Shown here: piece after piece, positions 1 through 8,312 of the stretch
How positions within the stretch are numbered: position 1 is the first letter of the stretch
Layout: every line of letters starts with the position of its first letter
Assembly: GCF_902726645.1 (NCBI RefSeq)
Contig: NZ_CACVAO010000001.1
Location: forward strand, 2,419,362 to 2,483,361
From: Halobacillus ihumii
GTDB lineage: Bacteria > Bacillota > Bacilli > Bacillales > Halobacillaceae
Direction of reading: 5' to 3'
DNA length: 64,000 nucleotides
The notes under the pieces: model-generated
Seen by the model: only the letters and a program-made list of their open reading frames with translations
Databases searched by the model: none
What the model was told of the DNA's origin: nothing
Made by a program: the position numbers and the translations under genes

Positions 1-374
1 GAGCAAACAGCAATCGCTCCAGCGTTCACCATAGGATTAAAAGGTTTAACTTCGTCATGAGATTCGAGGGCACTAATGGAATTAAACATCTCCCCGGTAG
101 GCTCCATACCAACCGCTTGAAAGACTCTTTCCTTGCCAAAGTCTTGTAAGGCAAGCATGAGCGCAATGATTTTGGATGTGCTTTGCATAGGGACTTTATG
201 CGATGAATCACCGGCTGAGAATTGCTCCAGGGCTGGGGTAATGATAGATATCCCCAATTTATCTCTTAATGTTTCGTCAAAATTAGGAAGTGTCGTATTT
301 ACATGTCCATTTACGGCATAAGGTCTGCTGTCTTCAATTACTTTGTTCAAATAGTCGTTTGATAGTTGTTTCAT
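1..374 (-). CDS. glsA: Glutaminase, 5' part only (runs off the window)
   Basis: Hydrolyses L-glutamine to glutamate and ammonia in the cytoplasm. The reading frame starts at ATG 374 (AAGGAG a few bases upstream) and leaves the window after about 124 codons; a full glutaminase is about 305-310 residues. Residues 64-69 read QSTSKI, which contains the Ser-x-x-Lys catalytic pair of serine-dependent beta-lactamase-fold glutaminases, and near residue 113 the signature PFNPMVNAGAI is intact. It is divergent from the ArsR-type regulator at 525, with about 150 bp between. Nothing in the visible part looks broken. Family is secure; the paralogue cannot be told. Confidence 0.93.
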   Translation of the reverse strand, partial: MKQLSNDYLNKVIEDSRPYAVNGHVNTTLPNFDETLRDKLGISIITPALEQFSAGDSSHKVPMQSTSKIIALMLALQDFGKERVFQAVGMEPTGEMFNSISALESHDEVKPFNPMVNAGAIAVC

Positions 375-492
375 AAGATAACTCCTTAGTTTGGGTGGTA
401 GTGATATGTACCCGATTATGGTAAAACTAATTACTTTTAAAGTTCTCCTAATTTAATTTGACAATTCATGGATTTCTTATATCATATAGTTA

Positions 493-510
493 AATAATTT
501 TTACCGAATA
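493..510 (+). promoter_or_regulatory. Candidate operator upstream of the ArsR-type regulator
   Basis: This 18-bp stretch matches 15 of 18 bases of the stretch at 1173-1190 in front of the MFS gene. Here it is an imperfect inverted repeat ending in TTTTACCG, just upstream of the ribosome binding site of the regulator gene. Its presence at both promoters suggests the regulator binds both sites. This is inference from repetition only. Confidence 0.45.
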
Positions 511-524
511 AAAGGAGTTAACCG

Positions 525-1142
525 ATGAAAGACATACAACTGCTGACCACCCATGAACAACTCAAAACATTAAGTGACCCTTTTCGCTCTCAATTGTTGC
601 TTCGCCTTATGGAGAAATCCATGACAGGACAGCAATTGTCAGAGGTTTTTGACTTATCAAGGGCCCGAATTCATTATCATTTAAAGGAACTTGAGAAAAA
701 TGATTTGGTCCATATTGTAAAAAAGGAAGAGAAGAACGGAATTGTCCAGAAATTTTATCAGTCGGTATCACGTGGTTTTGTTGCGGATCGCTCATTGCTG
801 CCTCATACAGAGGAGATGAGTGAATCTATTCGACAGATGATGATTAATATGTTGGATCGCTCTCAAAGACGGGTGTTAAGTGCACCGGAGGAAGCCTTAC
901 ATGAGGGAACCGGTTCTCAGGACCCAACGGATTGGAAATATTTATCGGCATCATTCGAATTTAAGGCGACAGAAGCTGATTTTAAAGCCTGGCAGAAAAA
1001 ATACTTTGCGTTGATGGAGGAGTTAAGTGATATACAGAAGCAGACTCAATCGCCTGATGCTAAAACGTATTATTTTCATTCATTAGGGATTCAAGTTGAT
1101 GAACCATTATTTGAAAAAAAGTCTGAAGAAGAAGAAAGCTGA
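525..1142 (+). CDS. ArsR-type winged-helix transcriptional regulator
   Basis: A 205-residue protein with an N-terminal winged-helix domain (about residues 12-75: SDPFRSQLLLRLM, then a helix-turn-helix containing LSRARIHYHLKELE). The remaining 130 residues are acidic and helical without a motif I recognise, so the ligand is unknown. The start ATG is preceded by AAAGGAG. The gene lies 75 bp upstream of a co-directional MFS exporter, and a shared palindromic motif precedes both, which suggests local repression of the pump. It could equally be called a DUF-extended ArsR/PadR-like regulator; the DNA-binding fold is the confident part. Confidence 0.8.
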   Translation: MKDIQLLTTHEQLKTLSDPFRSQLLLRLMEKSMTGQQLSEVFDLSRARIHYHLKELEKNDLVHIVKKEEKNGIVQKFYQSVSRGFVADRSLLPHTEEMSESIRQMMINMLDRSQRRVLSAPEEALHEGTGSQDPTDWKYLSASFEFKATEADFKAWQKKYFALMEELSDIQKQTQSPDAKTYYFHSLGIQVDEPLFEKKSEEEES

Positions 1143-1166
1143 CTCAGGCTTTTCTTTTTCGCAGTA

Positions 1167-1186
1167 CAGTAAAATTATTTTTACTG
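1167..1186 (+). promoter_or_regulatory. Perfect palindromic operator before the MFS gene
   Basis: CAGTAAAA, four bases, then TTTTACTG: a perfect 8-4-8 palindrome about 30 bp upstream of the MFS start. A related imperfect copy precedes the adjacent regulator gene. The symmetry and position fit a dimeric winged-helix repressor site. Confidence 0.55.
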
Positions 1187-1217
1187 AATTATTTTTTTTA
1201 TCTGAGAGGTGGTTACG

Positions 1218-2481
1218 ATGGAGGGGCTGCAACCAGTGAAGGAATTGGAGTTCTCGGGACGTTCGTTATTTAAAACTAAATCATTTGTTAAGTTATGGGT
1301 AGCTTCTTTGTTTTCCAGTTTAAGCATGTCTATATTTATGTTTGTGCAATCGTGGTATGTGGTGCAAGGACTAGGACTCGAGGCTGCATTAGGCATCGTT
1401 CTTATTTCTCTGTCTGTTCCGAGAATTATTTTTATGATGGTGGGAGGTGTGCTTTCCGACCGAAAGGACCAGGCAAGAATTATGTTTTGGTCAGATTTAT
1501 CTAGAGCTTCCCTTGCTTGTGTGCTGGCTATCTTGTTTGTATTTGCCCATCCGCTCCCCATTTGGGTGCTGGTCATCAACGCAATAGTTTTTGGAATACT
1601 GGGAGGGCTCTTTGAACCTGCACGAGACTCGATTTTACCAACTGTGGTTGAACCGCAAATGCTCACACGGGCAAATTCGGTTCTTCAAGGGACCATGCAG
1701 ACAGCTCTTTTTGCCGGGCCATTACTTGCCGGTGTCATTCTAGGTATAGCTGGGTACGGAGCATTATTTTTACTTATCGGTGGTTTATTGGTGTTGGGAT
1801 CATTGTGCGTGGTATCCGTCAACACTGATAAAGCAAAAAAGGAAATTACAGAGCAATTCAATAAGCGTCCTGGATTTTGGGTTCAATTAAAAGAGGGGTT
1901 TGCGTATCTGTGGAGCTCAAAACTACTAAGAGCGTTGTTTATTATAGCGATTGTTGTAAATTTCTTTTTGTCAGGTCCGTTGTTCATGGGTCTGCCCATT
2001 TTCGTTGAAGGAGTCCTTGATGGCGATGCTCTTGATTACAGTTACGTGCAAGGAGGTTTAACATTTGGGATGATTCTTGGGTCGGTCATCATGGGGATCA
2101 TTAATCTTCGTAGAAAACGAGGTTTCTATGCTCTATTTTTGATGGCGGCTCAGGGAATTATCATGATATTATTCAGCCAGGTCAACATGGTTTGGCTGGC
2201 AGTAGGGGTTATTATTTTCGTTGGATTGCTGAATCCCTGCGATTAATATACCGTTAATTTCCATGATTCAAGAATACACCGATCCAGACAAAATAGGACG
2301 AGTGATGAGTCTGATCCGCATGGCCTCCTTTGGATTAATGCCGCTATCCTATGCAGTGGTTTCTTTCCTGCTTGGCTTGGGAATTTCTATTCAAGCGATT
2401 CTTTTTTGGAGCGCTTTTCCATTAATGGTTAGTGTAGTGGTGCTGTACGCCTGTTTTCCAGTCCTTCGGAAAAAGAATTAA
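1218..2481 (+). pseudogene. MFS family exporter, interrupted by a +1 frameshift
   Basis: Encodes a 12-TM major facilitator protein of the drug/siderophore exporter type (GGVLSDRKDQARIM is the loop 2-3 signature). The first segment, from ATG 1218 with GAGAGGTGG upstream, stops at TAA 2244-2246 after about 342 residues. The rest of the protein resumes in another frame: removing one base near 2241 joins GLLNPC to INIPLISMIQEY and restores an open frame to 2481, about 420 residues in all, normal for the family. The last two TM segments lie after the break. It is either a recent inactivating insertion in a CCC tract or a sequencing error. The neighbouring ArsR-type gene is probably its regulator. 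Confidence 0.8.
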
Positions 2482-2493
2482 AATGAATTAACA

Positions 2494-2545
2494 GACCAGG
2501 TCATCCTTACATTGGGTTACATACCAATAATTGTATGAACTGGTC
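2494..2545. other. Bulged inverted repeat between convergent genes
   Basis: GACCAGGTCATCC at the left end pairs, with bulges, with a right arm ending in ATGAACTGGTC, and an inner ATTGG pairs with CCAAT. It sits between the convergent MFS and methyltransferase genes, so a bidirectional transcript end is likely, although there is no strong T-run. The core AGGTCATCC recurs in hairpins elsewhere in the window. Confidence 0.5.
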
Positions 2546-2572
2546 TTCCAATAATTTGCATTAAAGTAAGCT

Positions 2573-3343
2573 TTATAGTTTTCTTACTTTGATCATCCAT
2601 TCGTCGATAGAGAATTCAGTGATTTCTTCAGCCTGTTGCTGGACAGCAAAGTACGTTTTTACAGCAGCGTCTGCGTTCTGTAAATAGTTCGTTACTTGGT
2701 CTTTATCAGTTTCATCCTCAAGTGTCCGATTCAGCCAATCGGCAAATGGCAGCTTTTTTTTGCGTTGTAATTGGTGTTCTAGCTGAAATCCGTTTTCTCT
2801 AAATAATTTCTCCCACTGAGAAACCTTCAATGCTCTAACATGACTGTGATCTCTCATTTTTTCAAGCGTGTTGTAGAAGTGATCCAGTTTATCGTCTTCT
2901 GGGGCTATATTATCGATCATAAGAAAGTATCCGCCTTTTTTTACTACACGCTGAACTTCTGAAATAAATCGTTCCGGGTGAGGAAAATGGTGTGGTGCAA
3001 TCCTGCATGTTACGATATCGAAGCTTGAATTGAGAAAAGGCAGTTCCTCTGCGTCGGCAATCACATAGTGGATGTTATCAAATGAAGACAAGTGAGAAGC
3101 CGTATTCTCGAGCATTTGTTCGGTTAAATCAGTCGCAAACACGGTCCTCACATCAGGACTTAATTGTCGGGCGACATGTCCCCCGCCTGTTGCAATGTCT
3201 AAGGCAGACCATGCAGGATCCGGCTTAAGCCACTCTGTAATTAAATTCAAATCTGTCTGGTTGTTATGAACCTGGCTCTGCACGTAAGCTTCATTATTTT
3301 TAGAAAAGGTCTCCTTCACACGTCGTTTAGTCTCATCTTTCAA
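2573..3343 (-). CDS. SAM-dependent class I methyltransferase (UbiE/YcgJ-like)
   Basis: A 256-residue Rossmann-fold methyltransferase. Motif I reads ALDIATGGGHVA (about residues 47-58) and ADAEELPF marks the adenine-binding acidic loop; the substrate is not evident. I place the start at TTG 3343, because the residues before it are hydrophobic and unlike the family, while the protein from KDETKRRVKETFSKN onward looks like a normal N-terminus; GGGTGG lies a few bases upstream of this TTG. An ATG-initiated extension to 3439 is possible but would run into the divergent promoter region. Flanked by inverted copies of GACCAGGTCATCC. Confidence 0.82.
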   Translation of the reverse strand: MKDETKRRVKETFSKNNEAYVQSQVHNNQTDLNLITEWLKPDPAWSALDIATGGGHVARQLSPDVRTVFATDLTEQMLENTASHLSSFDNIHYVIADAEELPFLNSSFDIVTCRIAPHHFPHPERFISEVQRVVKKGGYFLMIDNIAPEDDKLDHFYNTLEKMRDHSHVRALKVSQWEKLFRENGFQLEHQLQRKKKLPFADWLNRTLEDETDKDQVTNYLQNADAAVKTYFAVQQQAEEITEFSIDEWMIKVRKL

Positions 3344-3513
3344 AATTCGCCACCCGCTTTCGAGAAATGTGATACTTCTATTGTAAGCAATTGAATAGAA
3401 TAAGGATAATACACAAATTGAATAAAGAATGATAAACAAAGCTTATCATTATGAAATGGAAATGAATGGATGACCTGGTCTGGAAATTGGAAATTGGATA
3501 CTATCAATACGTC

Positions 3514-3542
3514 TTGCACTTATCGGAAAAATACTTTATACT
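3514..3542 (+). promoter_or_regulatory. Sigma-A promoter of the siderophore ABC ATPase
   Basis: TTGCAC at 3514-3519, a 17-bp spacer, then TATACT at 3537-3542. The Fur box starts 8 bp after the -10, so Fur would cover the transcription start. Confidence 0.65.
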
Positions 3543-3549
3543 TTTCAAT

Positions 3550-3568
3550 GATAATGATTTTCATTATC
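3550..3568 (+). promoter_or_regulatory. Fur box (17 of 19 matches)
   Basis: The 19-bp inverted repeat GATAATGATTTTCATTATC differs from the classical Fur box at two central positions. A second, weaker box (13 of 19) follows at 3571-3589. Both lie between the promoter and the ABC ATPase start, as expected for iron-dependent repression. Confidence 0.9.
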
Positions 3569-3615
3569 GTGATAAAAATAATTCTCATGTTTACATATAT
3601 AGGGAGGATTTTTGC

Positions 3616-4446
3616 ATGGCAAAGCTAACAACTAAACATGTAGATATTGCTTATGGTGACCATCGAGTGGTGGAAGATTTAACATTGGATATTCCTGAAA
3701 ATAAAATTACATCTATTATAGGACCAAATGGATGTGGTAAATCCACCATCTTGAAGTCGCTTGCAAGGATCCAATCTGTTAACAGTGGCTTTGTATATCT
3801 GGATGGCAAGGCTATTAAGAAAGAGTCATCGAAGCAAATAGCAAAGAAGATGGGGGTATTACCTCAGTCACCTGAAGCTCCTAATGGGCTGACGGTTGCG
3901 GAACTAGTTTCTTACGGACGCTTTCCCCATCAAAATGGTTTTGGTAAACTAACCAAACATGATTTTGAAATCATACAGTGGGCGATTCAAATTACAGGAG
4001 TTTCCGAATTTGAAAACCGTCCCATCGACTCCTTATCCGGAGGGCAGCGTCAACGTGTATGGATAGCTATGGCTTTAGCTCAGGAAACGGAAATTCTAAT
4101 CTTGGATGAGCCAACGACCTATTTAGACCTTGCTCACCAGCTCGAGGTCCTCCAGTTGCTTGAACGGTTAAACAAAGAAGAAGGCCGGACGATTGTGATG
4201 GTCATTCACGATTTAAATCAGGCCGCCAGATTTGCTGATTATATTGTAGCCATTCATAAAGGGGAGATCATCAAAGAAGGTACACCCGAAGAGGTTATCG
4301 AGAAAGACGTGCTTCGAAACGTATTTCAAATTGATGCAGAGGTCGTTACGGATCCAAGAACAAAGAAGCCGGTCTGCCTTACTTACGATTTAGTAACTGA
4401 ACAATCGCGTACCTATACAGAAGATAAGGTCGTTGCATTTATGTAA
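3616..4446 (+). CDS. Iron-siderophore ABC transporter ATP-binding protein (FecE/YusV-like)
   Basis: Energises siderophore uptake at the inner face of the membrane. The 276-residue protein has Walker A GPNGCGKST at about 36-44, signature LSGGQRQRV, Walker B ILILDEPT and the family His in VIHDLNQAARF. ATG 3616 is preceded by AGGGAGGA; an upstream in-frame ATG at 3466 would span the promoter and Fur boxes and is rejected. No permease or binding protein gene is adjacent, so it may be a shared ATPase for several siderophore permeases, as YusV is in Bacillus subtilis. Regulation by Fur is strongly indicated. A strong terminator follows directly. Confidence 0.93.
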   Translation: MAKLTTKHVDIAYGDHRVVEDLTLDIPENKITSIIGPNGCGKSTILKSLARIQSVNSGFVYLDGKAIKKESSKQIAKKMGVLPQSPEAPNGLTVAELVSYGRFPHQNGFGKLTKHDFEIIQWAIQITGVSEFENRPIDSLSGGQRQRVWIAMALAQETEILILDEPTTYLDLAHQLEVLQLLERLNKEEGRTIVMVIHDLNQAARFADYIVAIHKGEIIKEGTPEEVIEKDVLRNVFQIDAEVVTDPRTKKPVCLTYDLVTEQSRTYTEDKVVAFM

Positions 4447-4450
4447 ATGA

Positions 4451-4486
4451 GAAACCCCTGGGCTGACAACAAGGCCCAGGGGTTTC
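4451..4486 (+). terminator. Rho-independent terminator after the Fur-regulated ATPase
   Basis: A perfect 13-bp stem, GAAACCCCTGGGC paired with GCCCAGGGGTTTC, separated by 10 bases, four bases after the stop codon, with a partly T-rich tail. Confidence 0.85.
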
Positions 4487-4540
4487 TCTGTATTCATAGC
4501 TTATTTCTCTCCTCATATACTAGTCCAAGGGGGAAAAGCT

Positions 4541-5023
4541 ATGCGATTGCTGCAGGAATTTAGGGAATTTGCTGTCAGAGGAAATGCGGTAGATATGGGT
4601 GTTGGAGTTGTTCTGGGAGCAGCCTTCAGCGGGCTGATCGATTCGTTTGTTTCGGATATATTATTACCACCCATCGGGGTGATTCTAACGAAAATGAACT
4701 TTGAGAATCTCTACATTAGTCTTACAGGAGAAACGTTTGCATCGTTAGCCGAAGCGAAAGCTGCTGGTGCAGCTACCATTAATTATGGAATATTTATTAC
4801 AGCTTCCATTCGCTTTCTTCTCGTATTATTTACCGTTTTTCTCGTAGTAAGGCAAATCAATCGTTGGAGAAAACCACATAAGAGTCCAATGGATTCTTTG
4901 ATGAAAAAGGAATGCCCTTATTGCTGTTTGCCAATTCCTCAGCCTGCGATTGTCTGTCCAAATTGTGCTAGTACATTAACTAAAGAAAAATCAGAACAAA
5001 GTCCGCGTTGGTTTGTTAGATAA
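4541..5023 (+). CDS. mscL: Large-conductance mechanosensitive channel with C-terminal zinc ribbon
   Basis: Opens a wide pore on hypo-osmotic membrane stretch to release solutes. The conserved N-terminus EFREFAVRGNAVDMGVGVV leads into TM1 (about 17-43); TM2 spans about 84-105. The protein is 160 residues against roughly 130-140 for a typical MscL; the extra C-terminal part carries CPYC at 125-128 and CPNC at 139-142, the spacing of a zinc ribbon. Such tails occur in some Gram-positive MscL proteins as I recall. The start ATG has AAGGGGG upstream. It stands alone, shortly after a terminator. Confidence 0.92.
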   Translation: MRLLQEFREFAVRGNAVDMGVGVVLGAAFSGLIDSFVSDILLPPIGVILTKMNFENLYISLTGETFASLAEAKAAGAATINYGIFITASIRFLLVLFTVFLVVRQINRWRKPHKSPMDSLMKKECPYCCLPIPQPAIVCPNCASTLTKEKSEQSPRWFVR

Positions 5024-5047
5024 TTAGCGCCCCTGAGGCTTCAGCTG

Positions 5048-5188
5048 CTAGCTGGTATGGTCTTCGCACTTCTTTGAGTGTTCTTCGGCTATCCAATTAA
5101 TAAATTGTAATTCTTCCTTTTTCAGTGATCTCTCAAGTTTAGCCTCGAATTCTTCAATCAGAGATTGATAAAAAGTTTCTTGATTCAC
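5048..5188 (-). CDS. Small hydrophilic protein, 46 residues
   Basis: A GTG-initiated frame of 46 codons with a good ribosome binding site (GAGAGGTGA, about 7 bases before the start). The product is charged and helical, beginning VNQETFYQSLIEEFEAKLER and ending in HSKKCEDHTS, with no signal peptide, TM segment or domain. It is convergent with mscL (25 bp from its stop). No function can be given; the clean RBS and balanced amino acid content support a real gene. Confidence 0.6.
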   Translation of the reverse strand: MNQETFYQSLIEEFEAKLERSLKKEELQFINWIAEEHSKKCEDHTS

Positions 5189-5302
5189 AATTGGGTCACC
5201 TCTCAGGTGTTAATGTTAATAGTGCTTCGTGCTTACTTTAACATAAAACGTTCATAAATAGTGCATCCTTATTAATTGTTTATATAAAGTTTAAATAATG
5301 GA

Positions 5303-5357
5303 AAAAACCCCCACCTCAGGTCATCCAATTATTGGATGACCTGAGGTGGGGGTTTTT
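5303..5357. terminator. Long bidirectional hairpin terminator, AGGTCATCC family
   Basis: A 27-bp perfect inverted repeat centred on base 5330, with A-run and T-run ends (AAAAACCCCC ... GGGGGTTTTT) and core ACCTCAGGTCATCCAAT. It ends transcription of the minus-strand DUF3231 gene and would work on both strands. The core recurs at 33994 and 50666. Confidence 0.88.
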
Positions 5358-5365
5358 GGTAATTT

Positions 5366-6352
5366 CTACTGTTTTAGGTTAGATGGTTGTGGTACTTGGA
5401 ATGGTTCCTCGGGCCAGCTGTTTTTTATCATTAAATCTACTCCGTCCTTGGCATAAAGACCAATTTCTACTGACAACCTTTGGTAGGTGAACATCAGATC
5501 GTATCGCATGCTTGCGGTTGATGCAGACGAATAATTAGCCTGTCCCGCTGAGCTCAGCACCGTCATTAAGAAAACGACCATTCGGTTAGTAAACACAGGG
5601 GTCGTTGATTTTGTAATCATGCCGCTGGATGGAAGGGCAGGATTAATATCAGATTCTTCTAAGGTATTGGCAAAAGTTTTTCTATGTTTATTTGAAATTT
5701 GCTTTCCTTTTTCCATGTAAGATTTTACTTCTTTCGATGTTGTTGTTTGTGCGAATGCCTTGCATAATACTTCACCGATTAAGTTGGTTTTTGTATTTTC
5801 AAACAAGTGAGTGATTTCAACAGTATTAAGGGAACGCTTATGGAAAGGACTAAAATATTTATGTGATTCTACATATTCTGTCTCATCTTCTATGTTCACT
5901 TGTGGAGAGCTTACAAAATAACCTTTGGCTTTAGAAGTATTTACGCAGTGATTGAATAATTCAATGGTGTCATTTAGTGCCTTCCCCATGAACTTCCTGA
6001 TATCTTCCCTGATAGAAAAGCCTAGAGACAAACCATGAGTCGTTAATCCTACCTTCCCAATATGTTCAATACACGTCAATATGAAAGCATCTGTGAAAAG
6101 GCTGGGTGCACTAAGGTCAACATCTTCATCGTTAAATCCATTTGGTACAGGAGCTCCATCTTCTTGCAGTAACCTTTTGCATACAGTTACGGACTCTGTT
6201 GATATTACAGAAGCTTCATCAATAATGGATTTAACATCCTCGTCCTGAGCTGTTTTCATAAAGTAACGCAAAAGCTGTACAACCATACTATTTTGAATAT
6301 ACTGTGTCCAAAGTAGACCGAGTTCATTTGCTGTTAAACTTTCCTTATTCAC
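5366..6352 (-). CDS. DUF3231 family protein (spore-associated)
   Basis: A 328-residue protein made of two similar helical halves, each with a ferritin-like pattern (GLLWTQYIQNSMVVQLLRYFM near the start and ITHLFENTKTNLIGEVL near residue 180). This is the DUF3231 family, found mostly in spore formers and related to CotF-type coat proteins; the biochemical role is unknown. Start is GTG 6352 with TGAGGGG six bases upstream. It is transcribed away from the gerX operon, which also suggests a sporulation role. A strong hairpin terminator follows. Confidence 0.82.
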   Translation of the reverse strand: MNKESLTANELGLLWTQYIQNSMVVQLLRYFMKTAQDEDVKSIIDEASVISTESVTVCKRLLQEDGAPVPNGFNDEDVDLSAPSLFTDAFILTCIEHIGKVGLTTHGLSLGFSIREDIRKFMGKALNDTIELFNHCVNTSKAKGYFVSSPQVNIEDETEYVESHKYFSPFHKRSLNTVEITHLFENTKTNLIGEVLCKAFAQTTTSKEVKSYMEKGKQISNKHRKTFANTLEESDINPALPSSGMITKSTTPVFTNRMVVFLMTVLSSAGQANYSSASTASMRYDLMFTYQRLSVEIGLYAKDGVDLMIKNSWPEEPFQVPQPSNLKQ

Positions 6353-6431
6353 AATAACCCCTCATTTCCCATCGTAATTTTGTACCTATGTTCACCTTAA
6401 TATCCCCTATTATTAATAGACCTTGAGCAGT

Positions 6432-6632
6432 CTACCAAATTTCGTCTTCGGTTTCCGAGCGTTTCCTAATTCTAACCTCCTCTCTGTAGAGCAGAATGAA
6501 AGGTATAGACATAAGCCAAATAATATATATGAATAAGAAAAATTTCGCAAACCCTTCCAATAAAAAAAATACTGAAACGAAGAACGCTGCAAGTAATAAT
6601 AATGGGCTGGTATATATTAGGACTTGAATCAT
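6432..6632 (-). CDS. Small two-TM membrane protein, 66 residues
   Basis: Two hydrophobic segments (about residues 3-23 and 29-48) followed by a charged tail RKRSETEDEIW. ATG 6632 is preceded by GAGGAGGG at ideal spacing, so I prefer it over the ATG six codons upstream. It lies between the DUF3231 gene and the divergent germination operon, so a spore membrane role is possible but unsupported. No family recognised. Confidence 0.6.
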   Translation of the reverse strand: MIQVLIYTSPLLLLAAFFVSVFFLLEGFAKFFLFIYIIWLMSIPFILLYREEVRIRKRSETEDEIW

Positions 6633-6782
6633 GGATTCCCTCCTCACCATTCTCTCCTATTATCCTTTCCTGACTGGTATAAATTATTACCTTAGGGTGA
6701 AAGATAAAAATAGCAAATTATGTACCATTCATACGTTCAACATAAATAAATGACAGCATGGTGTAGAAGAAGGAGATTTCTA

Positions 6783-8312
6783 ATGTTTAACTGGATGAAG
6801 AAAAAGAAGGGGAAAAAAGCCGAGCGAAATATTCAAAAAGAGATGCTCAAAAATAAGCAGCAAGAACAATCCTTCCAAGAACTGTTTGAATTAGCGAACC
6901 ATTCTAAGGACTTTGTTGTTTACCATCATACCGGCCGGACTAAATGTGTTCTCTCGTATTATAAGACTCTAAGCGGCTCTAAATTTCTCAATGACTCTAT
7001 TTTACCCCCTTTAAAAAAACATACGTTGTTAACGTTAGAAGATATAAAAGAAAAAATTCCTGTCGAAAACGCCTATGTCACAAATGATTTGCAAAAAGTT
7101 AAGGAAAATATCACCCAGGGATTTGTCATAATTAGATTGAATGAAATGGATGAAGAAGTACTTCTTATTCCCGCCACGAAAAATGAGGGGCGTTCCATTA
7201 GTATTCCGGAAGTAGAATATAGTGTAGTGGGTCCTAAGGAAGCCTTCGTGGAAAATCTGGATCAGAATATGAATCTTATTCGTAAACGATTGCCCGTCCC
7301 CGAGTTAACGATGAAGGAGGTTACGGTTGGAAGCATAACTAAAACACGGATAGCGGTTGTCTACATTGATGGGATTGCCAATAAAGAGAATGTTAATACC
7401 GTTCTACAGCGTTTAGACGATATTCAGTATGATCAGATTATTGACAGTTCTTTTATTACCCAAATGATATCGGATAACTCTAACTCTCCCTTTCCGCAAT
7501 CATTAGATACTGAACGGCCGGATCGTGTGGTCGGGACGCTCGTAGAAGGAAAGGTTGGCATCGTAGTAGACGGATCACCGCATGCTTTAACTGTGCCGAC
7601 TACAATCACTGAATTCTTCTCATCTTCAGATGATTACTTTTTGCCATGGCATTTAGCAACAGCCTTCCGTTTGATCCGACTATTTGCAATTTTCTTCTCC
7701 GTATTAAGTACACCTTTATATGTAGCAATTTTAACGTATCACCATGAAATGATTCCTCAGGAGCTTCTAGCGACGATTAGTTCCTCACGAGCTGATATAC
7801 CTTTTCCGCCAATTCTTGAGGTAATCATCCTTGAGCTGACGATTGAATTATTAAGGGAAGCCGGGGCGCGTCTTCCAAGTAAAATCGGCCAAACCATTGG
7901 TATTGTTGGTGGTATCGTTATTGGGACAGCTGCAGTTGAGGCAGGTCTTACTAGTAATGTGCTGTTAATTACAGTCGCATTAGCAGCGTTGGCGTCGTTT
8001 ACAACACCGGTTTATCAAATTGGTAATACGGTCCGTCTTGTTCGTTTCCCTTTTATCATAGGAGCACAAATGTGGGGGTTAGTCGGGGTTTCGATGTGTA
8101 TGGGGGTATTTCTTGGGCACCTGATGAATTTGCAGTCGATCGGAAGACCCTTTTTCGCACCTCTATATCCGCTCAGGTTTCATGACTTGAGGGATGCATT
8201 TATACGTTTGCCATTTAACAAGCAAAAAAAGCGGCCTATGCAAATGCGCCCGGTCCATTCAGCTCGATTTAATCCGGAATTGGTTAAGGGAAAGAGGGAT
8301 ATTGATGAATAA
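6783..8312 (+). CDS. gerXA: GerA-family spore germination receptor, A subunit
   Basis: Part of the inner spore membrane receptor that senses germinants such as amino acids or sugars. The 509-residue protein has a lysine-rich N-terminus, a soluble domain to about residue 245 and then about five TM segments; ASFTTPVYQIGNTVRLVRFPFI is typical of GerA. ATG 6783 with GAAGGAG upstream is chosen over an in-frame ATG 11 codons earlier. It overlaps gerXB by 8 bp, so the three subunits are co-translated. A forespore (sigma-G) promoter is expected, but I could not place one with confidence. Confidence 0.94.
   Translation: MFNWMKKKKGKKAERNIQKEMLKNKQQEQSFQELFELANHSKDFVVYHHTGRTKCVLSYYKTLSGSKFLNDSILPPLKKHTLLTLEDIKEKIPVENAYVTNDLQKVKENITQGFVIIRLNEMDEEVLLIPATKNEGRSISIPEVEYSVVGPKEAFVENLDQNMNLIRKRLPVPELTMKEVTVGSITKTRIAVVYIDGIANKENVNTVLQRLDDIQYDQIIDSSFITQMISDNSNSPFPQSLDTERPDRVVGTLVEGKVGIVVDGSPHALTVPTTITEFFSSSDDYFLPWHLATAFRLIRLFAIFFSVLSTPLYVAILTYHHEMIPQELLATISSSRADIPFPPILEVIILELTIELLREAGARLPSKIGQTIGIVGGIVIGTAAVEAGLTSNVLLITVALAALASFTTPVYQIGNTVRLVRFPFIIGAQMWGLVGVSMCMGVFLGHLMNLQSIGRPFFAPLYPLRFHDLRDAFIRLPFNKQKKRPMQMRPVHSARFNPELVKGKRDIDE

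Noticed and set aside
3466..3615. Fifty-codon N-terminal extension of the siderophore ATPase from ATG 3466
   Set aside because: It would cross the promoter and both Fur boxes, and the added residues are not like the family; ATG 3616 has a strong RBS and gives the normal length.
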